Positions 43,029-54,232 of a stretch of 64,000 nt of DNA are shown here, piece after piece (the stretch's first letter is position 1; the number at the start of each line of letters is the position of its first letter). The stretch spans positions 19,579,001 to 19,643,000 of the forward strand of contig BSBM01000643.1 in NCBI GenBank assembly GCA_027924585.1. The letters run 5' to 3'. The translations under genes were made by a program, and so were the position numbers. A model generated the notes under the pieces. It searched no databases. It was not told the origin of the DNA and saw only the letters and a program-made list of their open reading frames with translations. This DNA is from Larix kaempferi. Taxonomy: Eukaryota; Streptophyta; Pinopsida; Pinales; Pinaceae.

Positions 43029-43724
43029 ATGGCTCTCATGCAGGGATTTATTGTGCTCAACCCCCATGGTAGAATCTTAAAGCTTGGGGAAGACGACATC
43101 TCTCCCTCATTCGAACTCTGGGTATTACACGGTTATAGGCTCTGCATCTTCCTTCGCAAGGTTTGTCAGCAATTCAGCAAGCGCGGCATGGACGAGGATA
43201 TATCCACACTTCATCCCATCCTCTGCGGGAAGTAGGTTATAGCACACAGGCGGCCTCTGTTTGCTAATTTGAACCAGAAGGAACCGTTGGCAACCGGTAC
43301 AGGATCTAGCAGGGCGCATTCCTATATGCAGAAACGAGGAAAAGCTGAATTCCTTGGCCAAGGGCTCAGCTCGACCACCGATGGATTGGGGTTTGACAAT
43401 ATTTCGACTGCATTTCTAACATATTTGAAAGACATGGAGGCCCAGATTAGAATAGTCAGCAATGAAAACTATGACCTGAAAAATGCGTTCACCCATCTCT
43501 TCTCTCTGGTAAATGCAACAAATATTGAGGTTCGCAGCCTAAGTGCGAAAATCACTTGGCAGGTTGCCACTCTGGTGGAGGAAAAGCTGGAAAATTTGGA
43601 TGAAAGGATTTTGGCAGTCCATGGCACAGCCAAGGTGGTGGAAGCGACACTGGACAAAATGAATGCAAACATCAACAATCTCGCCGCGGAGCTCAAAGGA
43701 ACTAGGAAGCCCAAATGCTCGTAA
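43029..43724 (+). pseudogene. LINE-A ORF3 after RNase H: coiled-coil protein
   Basis: A 231-codon frame between ORF2 and the poly(A), starting ATGGCTCTCATGCAGGG and ending TAA 43722-43724, broken only by TAG 43233-43235. The N-terminal part reads GFIVLNPHGRILKLGEDDI. The second half is a heptad-rich coiled coil (FLTYLKDMEAQIRIVSNENY, ATLVEEKLENLDERILAVHG, LDKMNANINNLAAELKGTRK) with a short basic end. Plant LINEs normally end soon after RNase H. The ORF lies within the TSD-bounded unit, so it moved with the LINE. It could be a third LINE ORF, a 3'-transduced gene piece, or a second RNA joined by template switching. I do not recognise a host family. Confidence 0.6.
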
Positions 43725-44065
43725 TCAGCTGAATCTTCATTTTTATGTTTTTTGGTTTTTCTGGCTCGGTCTTAGAGCTTTCAAGTAGCAGATATTCAGG
43801 TTTTTATCTCTCTACAAGACCTCTCTGGTTTTTTGGGTGTCTGAATACACAGCATTATGCACTTTTGTCTTTATACTAGGTCAGTTTGTAAGGAGCTTCA
43901 AGCCTCCTAGAATAGGATCTTTTCATGAACAGATTTGCAGCGATGAATCCATACTTGTAGGCTCGGCTCTTCCTCTTTACAGAGAGTAGGTCAATTGCAT
44001 ATATTTTGTAATCTTTGTCCCAAATTTTATATAAAATCCGATTACTCATTTTTGTAAAAAAAAAT
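43725..44065 (+). other. LINE-A 3' UTR and poly(A)
   Basis: T-rich 3' UTR ending TTTTGTAAAAAAAAAT, with the A run at 44056-44064, directly before the second TSD copy. Confidence 0.8.
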
Positions 44066-44084
44066 AATAATATACTATGTTTAT
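44066..44084 (+). repeat. right TSD of LINE-A, 19 bp
   Basis: Identical to 36004-36022. Confidence 0.93.
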
Positions 44085-44713
44085 TATATCTCTATAAGCC
44101 TTGTGTGAGCATTTTGTGCGAGCATTTTGTGTAGGCATATTGTAAACCTTGTACAGGCATATTGTAAGCCTTGTGCGGGCATACTGTAATACTTTTGTGT
44201 TCATACTGTAATCCTTGTGCAGGCATAATGTAGGCCTTGTGCGGGCATATTGTAAGCCTTATGCGGGCATACTGTAAGCCTTGTGCGGGCATTTTGTGCG
44301 CGCATATTGTAAGCCTTGTGCGGGCATTTACGGAACTTAGCAAAACAACCTGAAATCCCATCTTGGTAGACCTATAACTTTGTCTTCAAGCATTATTTAG
44401 GAAAACTGAGACCATGGTTAGATAAACACTTCATAAGCTATAGCCTGACATTCTCAGATAATTTTTATCATTAACTTATGAGATATGGCGGGCATTTTAC
44501 TAGGACAACTTAGACTAATTTTTCAATCCTTAGTCAATTTCCAGAGTTACACCAAATTGCCATACTTTTACATAATGATGTCAAATTGTAACAATGATTT
44601 CATGAGAGCACTAGAACATGCCACATCATCATACATTCCATATCATCACTTTCTTTGTTATTCATTTGTCATTAATGAACTTATTTTGACATCAATGACC
44701 ATCATACTCAACA
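44085..44713 (-). repeat. copia 5' LTR, outer part
   Basis: Continues the LTR cut at 36022 and ends ATCATACTCAACA on the plus strand, i.e. TGTTGAGTATGATGG at the sense start, followed by a segment with CATTGATGTCAAAATA that is common at plant copia LTR starts. The flank GTATA (44714-44718) is the presumed TSD. Confidence 0.75.
44093..44335 (+). repeat. ~22-bp minisatellite in the copia LTR
   Basis: About ten imperfect copies of GTAAGCCTTGTGCGGGCATATT in tandem, with shortened units at the left end. Confidence 0.88.
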
Positions 44714-44718
44714 GTATA

Positions 44719-46600
44719 TGCAAGTCATAGATCCTTCTTACACTGACTTTTTTAATACCAGCATAGATCCATCTTAAACCCGTATCTATCAAGCACCGAA
44801 AGGGATCCAATTTCTTGAGGTGTATTTCTTTTTTTAAATTTAAACTCAAGAAATTTGATCTCTCTTGATTTATAGATCCGGATTTAAGTTTTAAGTTTTT
44901 ATTTTATAAATGAACATCTATTTTTTAATTACTTTTCATAATATTTTATTTTATGAACCAACATGGATTTTTTTTAAATACTTTCCATAATTTTTTTTAT
45001 TTTATGAGCCGACATGAATTTTTTTAATTAAAAAAATTACTTTTTACGTTTTATTAGATGTAACGCTACATACACGTTAGAACATCTCCCCCATACTGGG
45101 CTGTAGAGCACCTCTAGTGCAATGAAGTTGTAGCTCAAAATCTTACATGTAACACTAGTGTGGACAGTAAATAGATCTTTACAAGAGACTAAGTAAACTA
45201 AGGTAAATTAATTGACAGAAATATAAATTGCGGAAGCATAAATCTATACTAAATTGAAAGGAAATGTTGGAAATAAAACCATACTATGTTATGAAGGAAT
45301 TGTTGGAAATAAAACCATACCATACTAAGAAGGAATTGTTGGAAATAAAATAACACTTTACTTGAAATGAATTGATAGAAATAAGATCACGCTTTACTTG
45401 AAAGGAATTGCTAGAAATAAAATCACACTTATATGAAAATAAAAACTATCTTGCCAATCCCAAATTATTTCCTAGAATCAACGTAACAGTGCAAATGTTT
45501 AAAATTTGATTACTCTATTACATATCAGATTAAGATCAATCCAGAAACTCCAAATACAAAGTACAACTTTTTTTCAATGAGACTAAGTACAACAAGCTAA
45601 TCCAATTAGGAAGAATGCAAAGTAAAGTTGATAGTTCTAGAAAGAAAAGGTCACTATGCTTTGAAAAAAAAGTAAAATGTATTCTAAAACACAACTAAAT
45701 TGTATAGGAAATGAAAATCAAGCATAAATCAAATCCAAACTACTTCTGAATGCAATTAAATAACCACACACAATTAATCATACAAATCAAAACACAATAT
45801 CAACACTTGTATATTGGAGTGGGCCCTACATCCTTAGAAAGGGCATTTGAAGTGGCCTACAACAACAAGTATATTAGCTTATGCACACATGAAATAAGCA
45901 GCAACCAAACTCACAAATTTGATTAAACCAATAGTCTGTTACAAAAGTTCTTGAATCATTCCTCTATTCATGTTTACTAGCTCTATGAGCAATGGGTGTC
46001 TATCTTTATATTAGCCCTAGTCAATCTAAAATTATCAAACAACTTTTGACAAAAATGAGAACCAATGGTTCTCAATCTATCCTCATAATTATTTAATGTT
46101 AAATCAGAATACAATTGGATATCCAAGTCCATATATGGTTGGCCAAGTTGACTAGCCAACAGGCTAGCTGTTAAATTTGAATTTTGTCTTAACATTTATA
46201 ACTACTAACCAAATTTAAGCATATGCGAGCAACTCATGCTAATGAATCTCCTTTTTAAAATTTCAAAACCTCATCCAGTCATTGTCTCATCCTTCCAAGT
46301 GAGATCCCAGACATAAGACTTGAGATTGGTTGAATCTTGATAGGTCGGATCCGTAGCAACTACACTGTATTCTACAATATTCCTATAGAGGTTTTGAAGG
46401 ATTCATGTAGAGTTTATGTAGTTCTTGTAGAGCTTCTCCAAAATATTTTGTATCTTCTATAGATTCTCTACAAGGGATTCCTCAACTTTTGTATATCCTC
46501 TACAACACTTCTTTTCACGGCATCAATGGTTCCATACTACAGAAGATTTTACAGCGTGGATGATTTTGTAGTGCAAATACTTCTGCAGCGTCCTGCAATA
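44719..46600. other. AT-rich decayed sequence, no gene seen
   Basis: No supported coding region. A minus-strand LTR/purine-tract-like junction lies at 45081-45093 and a five-copy tandem repeat at 45256-45434. Polythymine and polyadenine runs are frequent. Confidence 0.55.
45256..45434 (+). repeat. ~36-bp tandem repeat, five copies
   Basis: Units start at 45256, 45293, 45329, 45364 and 45400 with GAAAGGAATTGTTGGAAATA-like sequence followed by AAAYCACACTTTACTT-like ends. Confidence 0.88.
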
Positions 46601-49100
46601 CAAGTATGTAATGCTCATATAGGTATCCATAAGTACACATATCCTTACTTATTCATAAAATAATCAATAAAATGTGAACCAATACATTATGCCAAAAGTT
46701 GTGATATGGATGCTAAAAAGGATAAGGATTAATAAGGTAGGAAAAAACGATGTAGATTATTTCAAAATGGTTTTCAAAATATGCCATTTCCAAAGCTTGC
46801 AATATCCCCCCCCCACCGAAATTATTCCATGTCCTCATGCAATCGTTCTCTATTCTTCTGGGAAAAGAGAGGCCAAAGGCATGGACTCTAATCAAATTGT
46901 AATTCAATTATAAGAGGGGTGGACCTCTTTATCTGTTGTGTAGTATCCCATATTCTGAGTGTGTATCCCAAAACTCATACTTCCCTTCTTCTATTGTAGG
47001 GATCCATAAAAGGATATAGTAGAACTTTATCCCAATCCAGGCAGTACCATGCACTTTAAGGAAATCAATATACACCTGAAATCATTCTACTGCAACCTCA
47101 AACCTAGCATTAGTAAATGGGTCCTTCTTTCTAAGTTATGGGGTCATAACCCCATTCCTCCTTCTCAAGCTTAAGATGGCTTCCAATTTTTTTCATTTTC
47201 ACTCAATCCTCTTAGGTGACAATGGTTGAATTTTGTGCTTCTCTAAGAGAGGTTATTTTATTACCTCATATCTTTCTGCAAACCATTTGGAGGGTGGAGG
47301 AGATTCTTTGACACATAGGTCATCATCCCACTCTGTGAATTACAAAAAGGAAATTAAATCACTCTATTTCAACTTATTTCTCATGAATGCACACAATTGT
47401 ACATCTCCCACATAAGGGTTTGGATCCCAATTGTCAAATCTAACCATTACCAAACTGTGTAGACAAAATTCCAACAAAAAGTATTGATCTTCCTCATTAC
47501 TCCTTGAAAAATCTTGTGTGAACTAATCAAGAACCATAATCTGATCATAATTCCATGTTGCGCTAGACATGATCTGAAAGGAAACCAGCTACTCCTTAAT
47601 ATAGATAGACTACAGTGGAGAGGGTAAGTAATAATTTTTCATTATATGATTCAGGTGGCTCATATACAGTTTATCATGTTTTAACAGTTGGACTTTAGTA
47701 TTTAACCTTTTTATAATTATAACCACCTCCTTCTATTGAGACTTAATCTCAGCTTTTCGGTCAGTGTCCTTTTTTTGCTTAATCAAGGACGTAATGTGTT
47801 CTTCCAATTATTCAACCATTTCCTTTATTCTTGCAACATCACTTTCCAAATTATGGATCCTTACTAAATCTCTCAACTGAATTCTACACATTTCTATCTC
47901 ATTTTCTTGTGATTATTTTGTAGGTTCTTCTCCTTCCATATTTTCGTCTAAAGGTTCTTCTTATAAATCCTCACCTTCTGGCATCCTCACTTCATTGAGG
48001 GATGTTAGGATTAATTCTTCATCTTCTTATAGGCTCTTTTATATCTGGATAGGAAAAGAGGTTGAAATTCACCAATTAAAATTGCCTTTCATCATTTTCA
48101 CTTGGTTATCCTCTGTTGCTCTATTTTCGCCAAACCAATAGCTTCTTCCACTCTCCACGAGTCTTCTACTCTAGAGCCCAATTCTCATTCTATATTCATT
48201 TATTCCAACTCCTCATCTATATATAATCCTTTATTTCTGATTTCTTCACTCTTTTATGATCTTCTATCGTCATCTTCCTATGAGCTCTTGTTATGGTCAT
48301 CCACTGAACCCTCTCCTTCAAGCACCTCAGTCACCTTTGGTTATTTGTTGGTTGTAACCTTAAATCAAGTCATTGGATGACTAGAGCACGCTACAGTGGG
48401 AGAATCCCTCCAAAAATTCTTCCACTTAGGTCGTGGGGGTTTATCTTCTATTTCAATGGAATCCCACAAGGGTTATATGGTTTCCATTGTTCCTACAACC
48501 CTTAAAATTGTTGGAGGTAGTGAATTACCTATAAAGGTATCCCAGATCATGTTCATTTTTACAAGGGTATCTTCAATCAAAAACCTAATGAGCCCATGGT
48601 AAGCTAAGCTAGCCTATGGATTTTTCCCTTCTCTGGCCATTTTTCTTATCAACTCTAAGAAATTGAGGAGAAATTTTGGGATATTGATATGCTTGTGATG
48701 TCTCAAATGTGTCAATATTTTAAAATGGTAAGTAAACAACAAGATAAATCTAACTTCACAAGTTTAAAAAAATTAATATAGAGAGCTACCTCTGGCCATG
48801 GTGGAGGGAGATCATTCCTTTGTCCATTTATGTGGTCCCTAGAATATTTTTACACCCACAAGAAACTCTCCTCAGACTGTTATTATTGGTTCCCTTCATT
48901 CGAAATACCTTTCATTAGTTTCGAGAAAACCTACTGCTTTGGTGATTATGTATTTACTCACCCAAATTATGAGTCCTCTAACCTCTGCATCTGACAAACT
49001 ATACGGTAATGCAAACCCTGGCATCGCAACTTCTTTGTCAGTCCTCTGTAATTTTCCAAAATAAATCATCCACTCTGCCTCTTCAAAAATCCTCCGCACT
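46601..49100 (-). pseudogene. decayed minus-strand coding remnants, unidentified
   Basis: Read on the minus strand, several stretches look like old coding sequence with many stops. From about 47570 downward: SSATWNYDQIMVLD, LLEFCLHSLVMVRFDNWDPN and WFAERYEVIK, continuing to VHAFGLSFPRRIEN near 46890. Around 47720-48000 a Lys/Glu heptad-like part occurs (RIHNLESDVARIKEMVE). From 49099 down: MRRIFEEAEWMIYFGKLQRT, EVAMPGFALPYSLSDAEVRG. I do not recognise the family. The context of LTR-like junctions suggests a retrotransposon gag or leader ORF. Confidence 0.35.
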
Positions 49101-52100
49101 TCAAGGTTCAGGTTAATAAGTCGGTATTCTCAAGGGATTCAATTCTAACTGGCGGACCTATAATTGTGCCAAGGAATGAGTACTAAGGAGAATATTGGAG
49201 TGGTATAAGGGATCGAGAAGTTGTGAATCATGGTTCATGGACGAGAAATGGTAAGTCGGGGGAGAAATTTTACTAAGAAGGGGAATTATGATCTGTGGTG
49301 GTGGCTTTCCCAATGAAATCAATATTTCAAAACTTTTTCTTAGAGTGTAATTGAATAATTAGTTTAGAGATCTATGTAGAGGCATGGAAGTGTATTTTCA
49401 TCATTGGGATGGTGTGATGTCAATCTACAATGTTTTAATGATCTGTCATGTTTTAATGATCCACAATTTCTGTTCATGTGGATGATTCATGTTGTCACTA
49501 CCAAATTTAGCCATTTTTACTAAGTATGGAGGAAGCGTTATATCAACTATAACATCCCCCCACGTAGAATTATGTGCCCATCCTTAGGCTTAGAGAGGGT
49601 AGTAGTGCATGAAGTTGGAATAGGAATACTAGTAATCAATATCACATCTACTAATCAAGATGAACAAGGGGATGTACATACATGTTCTCACCTGAGAGAA
49701 GCCTTAGTGTGTAACTGTAGATTTGGGGTATGCTGGAGCTGAGAAGGTGGAAGGACATCTAGAATGTGTTGAGCACATATTATTTTGTAGTGGATTGAAT
49801 ATTCATAGTTTAAGTAGTTTTTATTGCCTAAATCTCACACACATGTGACATTTTGGCTAATATTACAGAAGGACATCATCAACATACAACATTCAACTCA
49901 TCAAGATTATCCTCATCAAATTCATAATGGGAATTGAACCTTAGAATTATTAAAGTCAAATATTATGGACAACAGTGTGGCTTTTATTTCGAAACCCACA
50001 TAGATCTACGCAACTATTGTCTCAAAAACCACACAATTGTACTAGTGGTAGGACCATCATCTCTCTATGGTGGTAGGATAAAGAATATCACTTGCATTAT
50101 TTCCTTGGTCCCATGTGAAGGATACATGGGACCACTTGTTCTTTTTGTTGAATATGTTCCATTATGTCCCTTCCTACTATCACCACATGTCCATCTTAAA
50201 AAATCGAAATGAGGATCCCAGTAAGCCCCAAACACACTTGTTAACTCACCCTCAAGTCAAATTTTGTTGCATCTAATTGATTCCACATGCCCCCCAAATG
50301 AGGGGACCAACTCTAAGACTACCACCCAGCTTTATTTGTGAACTCGAGGAATTCCTTGATCCACTTTCATTCTAAAATATGGATACCTGCTAGATAAATA
50401 TTTGTTTGATTGGGGTCGAGCACATGTTCCCATGTTTCCTAAACCAATGACTAATGAGTTTAATTTTTTTATGTAGTTTCCAAACTACATTCTATCATCT
50501 TATCGCAACTATGCAAAGTTTCCTGAGTTGAGATTAAACATGCCTGATGGATTTGGAAATCCAGTTCAGATCATCATTTGCACTCTATATTTTTGTTAGC
50601 TTCTCTTACATTCCCAGTGGGTTCACTATTTTTTTTATTTCTTGCTGCAACTTATTAATCCTCTCTTGGATCACTTATGTTGGTTTCTCCCTCTTCTTGA
50701 TAATCCTCACCCAATTCTGGTTTGCACACTAGTAATTCGCCACCTATATTTTATCCGTCCATCCTATGTTGACCTTATTTTTGGTTCCAAAATCTATAGT
50801 ACTTGGGAGATCTTTTGTTACTCTACCAATTTATCATTTTCCCATGTCTCCTTCAAATTCTTTTTTTCCTTTTACATTTTCATGATTGCTTATTGCACCT
50901 ACTTTGCATTGTCATCCAATAGATATTTTGGTGCTAAGTCGCCATTATCAACGTCCTATTATCGTATTATCAACCTCATTTGGAGGAATTTTCTTCTTAG
51001 AACTTCAATACAATCCTCCATTTTTTATCCTTGTTGCAGATAGTGTGATTCCTCCAATGTCTCATCCAATTGCACCTACAACTAGTCATTTTTTATTCTC
51101 GATTGCACTATTCCTCTCTCTCACTACAACAAGTTGTGGCCAATGTCATTATTGGAAATAAAAAATTTCCTTGTTAAGTCTTTAGTGAGGAACTAATTGA
51201 TATCCAAGGGTTGCAAGTGTAGTGATGAAATCAAGTCCATGAAAGTTAGCGGTTTCTCATCCATTGTTATTGTGCTTTGACGATTTTTTCCTCATTGTAA
51301 TCTTGGTCTATGCTGGTACTCAGGTAGATGGTTACATTCTTGATCCTATTCTAGATATAGTTAGTAATGTACTGCATGATGTCAAAATTCTTATGCCATG
51401 CCTGCAACAAAAAGAATTGAAATCCATTGTCCTATACCAACGGTGTAATCATATACATGGTGATTTCTTGGTACAATGGAGCAACCAGTATCCTAGGGGG
51501 AGGTTCCAGTTGTTGGGATGGAGTGGGGTTTTGGATTACTACATCTAGCCTACATCTAGTGGTACATATTCCATATATTCATATGTCTCCCCATTTCCTT
51601 TCTCTTCCTCCTCTTCTTTATTTCCTTTATCTTCTTATTGTTTCAGTCCATTATCTAGGTGTTTCTTCATGTCCTTGTCATCTCCCCCAGTTGCATTGAG
51701 TAGGGTCTAGGTCTAGATACTAGAGTCCTCCTACGTGTGGTATTCTTGGTACCAACCTTAATTCTAGTTATTTCCTTCCTAGCCCTATTTTTCCCCTTAT
51801 GTCTATTGTCCCTCAATTGTTTCTTGAGGGTCCAATATATTATAGCCTCACCCATGGACGAGAGAGGTTGGTCATCATTTTTAAGGTCAACCACAACCTT
51901 AGAATTTTGTTCATGATTAAACTAGAGTGGGGTCATCAAAGAAGCAAAGGATGGCGTTTTGCTTACCAATGGTGGACTTTGTAAAGTCCCAACCTGAATG
52001 TCCTTCACCCAATTCGTGCACTTTTGTTGCTATCCAATGGCTTTTAGATAAGGATAAATTTTTCCTTAACTTATTTGTGATCAAGTTCTAGGTCAATAGC

Positions 52101-52190
52101 TCAACTAGTTGCGTAATCCCCTCAAATAATTCTTCTCCTATCCAATTTTCCTTAATGGTGGTGATGATTCGGGGCATTTGAAAGTTGGGT
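49101..52190. other. decayed sequence, no gene supported
   Basis: AT-rich DNA with scattered short frames on both strands. A minus-sense purine tract/LTR junction candidate is at 49551-49563. A Lys/Arg-rich minus-strand frame at 51894-51667 (KKQLRDNRHKGKNRARKEIT) may be a remnant of a basic retrotransposon protein. No known domain can be named. Confidence 0.4.
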
Positions 52191-53560
52191 TCAATATGAT
52201 AGAAACCCAATATGTATGGCATGCTTCTATGATTATACATAATGAGGTCCATGCCTCTACTTCTTTTCTCTTCTTCCTAATTGGATGGATAGTAGGTCTT
52301 AGTACAAGATGGGAACTTTTTCAAATTCCCAATACCCTTCATTTAGATTCTTCTTTTGTAAAAGGAAGAAGATCACTTGTTAATTATGTTGTTCATCACC
52401 CCAAGCTACTTCTCCACTTATTCTCCAATGGTTATGATTGTGAGGATAAAAGGTAAAGGGTTTACCTCAATCTTGTTTACATCCTCCATGATCAGCTTCA
52501 CATAGTTATTGCTTCTCGTCACTTCAAATTTTAACTACTTTTGATAGTGGTTGATAATATTGGAAAGGAACCAAAGTCGATACCTACTTACCTCCACTAT
52601 GCTCGTATATCATGCCATGAATTCCTTGTCATTAAACTCCACATGCTTGATTTCCTCTATATCCCTCCAGGGTACAAATGATGTTAAGATCAATCCTTTC
52701 TCTAGTTAACTGAGCTGACATCCTTGTGGTGGTTCTGAATTAAACAAGTCAAGGGCCAACAAAAAATACCCATAGCTGAATATCGGCATCTTCAAGTGGG
52801 ACTCATTGGTGGCTTCAATGAATTCATTCAAGAAAAATTAACATCAATTTAGGCACCTACCTTCTGAACATATCTCAACTATGGAAAGAATGTCGAGAAT
52901 GCATTCTCCCTTCTTTTGTTTCTTCATTACACAAAAATCTAGAATCTAAGCTACCATCCTCAAAAGCATTGATTTAAAGGAGGTGATATCAACCCCTTTG
53001 TGAACTCGGTGATGTTTATGGTGCATGTACAAGTCTTCCTCTCTATATTTCTTAGCCCTCTTATTTAGATAAATAATTGTGCTAACTTCTGTCCCATCCA
53101 TGCAAAGGCCTATGATATCTTGAATGTGATCCAACAATAATGGATAAGGCCTATCCAACTAGAACTTTCCCTGGTGCACTCTACTTAAAAGGAACTTAAT
53201 GCAATGTTGCACTTGTTCTATAGACCCAAAGGTAGGAATATAGGGAAAGTTTAGAAGGGATGAAACCTAAAGTGGTTGCACTCCATCGACCACTTCCATT
53301 CATTTTCCTCCATTTTTCAATTAAACCTCAAGCATCTAGTTCAATTGTAAGTCGGGGAATTACTCAAAGTATATGAATTTGTCCTCCATGATTAGGGTGT
53401 TTTCTAGCTTCCCTTTGAAATCTCCCCTCTAAAGGACTCAAGGGTCAATGGGATCATCAAGGATTACTTCCCTCCTCTCAAAATCATTCAGATATTTACT
53501 TTCCCATGTTCTCTATAGTCCTTAAATTATCTATTGAATCCTATCTTATTGGTCTATGCT
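52191..53560 (-). pseudogene. decayed minus-strand ORF remnant, unidentified
   Basis: Minus-strand sequence from about 53350 to 52200 is protein-like with several stops: LDRPYPLLLDHIQDIIGLCM, STIIYLNKRAKKYREEDLYM, SYGYFLLALDLFNSEPPQGC, KEFMAWYTSIVEVSRYRLWF and FEVTRSNNYVKLIMEDV. The only fully open part is 53158-52946. It has no motif that I know. It may belong to the same old element as the remnants at 46601-49100. Confidence 0.4.
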
Positions 53561-53776
53561 ATGAAACATAGGCAACAACTTGTTTTTCACCAGTTTTTAG
53601 GAATTTGTCTCTTCGTCAAATCTTCAATTTTCATCATGAATTAGTAGGTCGGTTAAGTTAGCTTGTTTATACCATTGCATTAAAGAATGGAGATTTAATC
53701 ACCATAAATTTGAAGTGTTTATATGTATTCCTCTCGAGGATCCTCTTGCACTTAGTACTTTCCCTTCATAGTGTTT
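53561..53776 (-). pseudogene. LINE-B endonuclease, continuation after the solo LTR
   Basis: On the minus strand, just past the solo LTR and its TSD, the frame reads LSARGSSRGIHINTSNLW, which matches the LINE-A endonuclease segment LSSRGTSGGIATFTSSNF. This is the expected next part of LINE-B. It fades after about 200 bp. Confidence 0.6.
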
Positions 53777-53781
53777 CCATT
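53777..53781 (+). repeat. left TSD of the solo LTR in LINE-B (CCATT)
   Basis: CCATT before TGTCACGTCC, repeated at 56129-56133 after GGGGACATTACA. Confidence 0.85.
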
Positions 53782-53891
53782 TGTCACGTCCTCGGTCACA
53801 TTGGTGTCCTTCAGAGGCGATGAGAGACCACCTGATACATTTTTTTCTCTAAAACCCTCCATTTTCACACACAGCCACAATGGCCATCGAT

Positions 53892-54232
53892 CCGCAATCT
53901 ACATTTCGCAATCCACATTGCAGGATTCGGGAATGTAGAACTGCAAATTATCAACTCCGTCGAACTCATATTTCTGACTTCTTCAATCCGCAATCCGCAT
54001 TGCGGGATTCGTAAGGTTGGAACCACCACATCGCCATATCGGAAGATTTCCCCTTCCACAATCCACAATCCGCATTGCAGAACTCGGGAATGCGAAAGTC
54101 CAAATCCATGAACGGAAAAATACCCTTCCGCAATCCATAATCTGCATTGTGGGTGCGGAAAGGTGGGATTCCACCCACGCGAATCCAAAATGGGTTCCCG
54201 ACATCCGCAATCCATATTGCGGATGCGGGAAT
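53892..54232. repeat. repeat array of CCGCAATCCRCATTGCGG palindromes
   Basis: At least five copies (near 53907, 53988, 54064, 54128 and 54203) at intervals of about 64-82 bp. Each has a GCAAT...ATTGC inverted repeat able to form a short hairpin, followed by a GATTCGGGAATGCGG-like tail. The surrounding unit is a ~75-bp tandem repeat. Confidence 0.82.

Larger units (their letters stand above)
36023..44065 (+). mobile_element. LINE-A: near full-length plant L1-type LINE
   Basis: An 8.0-kb non-LTR retrotransposon with a perfect 19-bp TSD and a short poly(A). It has a 5' UTR of about 230 bp, ORF1, ORF2 (endonuclease, RT, zf-RVT, RNase H), and then a further ~2.1 kb that contains a solo LTR insertion and a third ORF. 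Frameshifts and stops make it inactive. It is inserted in the LTR of the copia element, and removing it plus one TSD copy joins the two LTR halves. Confidence 0.92.
33910..44713 (-). mobile_element. copia element, 5' end (LTR and gag), split by LINE-A
   Basis: Minus-strand Ty1/copia element. The 5' LTR is 44713-44085 joined to 36022-35389 (about 1.26 kb after removing LINE-A), followed by an initiator-Met primer site and gag running down to 33910. There the E2 3' LTR begins in the middle of coding sequence, so E2 inserted in the copia gag and the rest of the copia should lie left of the window beyond E2 and E1. The LTR ends are TGTTGAG and CCAACA in the sense orientation. Confidence 0.85.

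Noticed and set aside
50547-51161. Plus-strand open frames with hydrophobic residues
   Set aside because: Phe/Ile/Ser-rich products of T-rich DNA. No homology pattern, and they could be shadows of minus-strand remnants.
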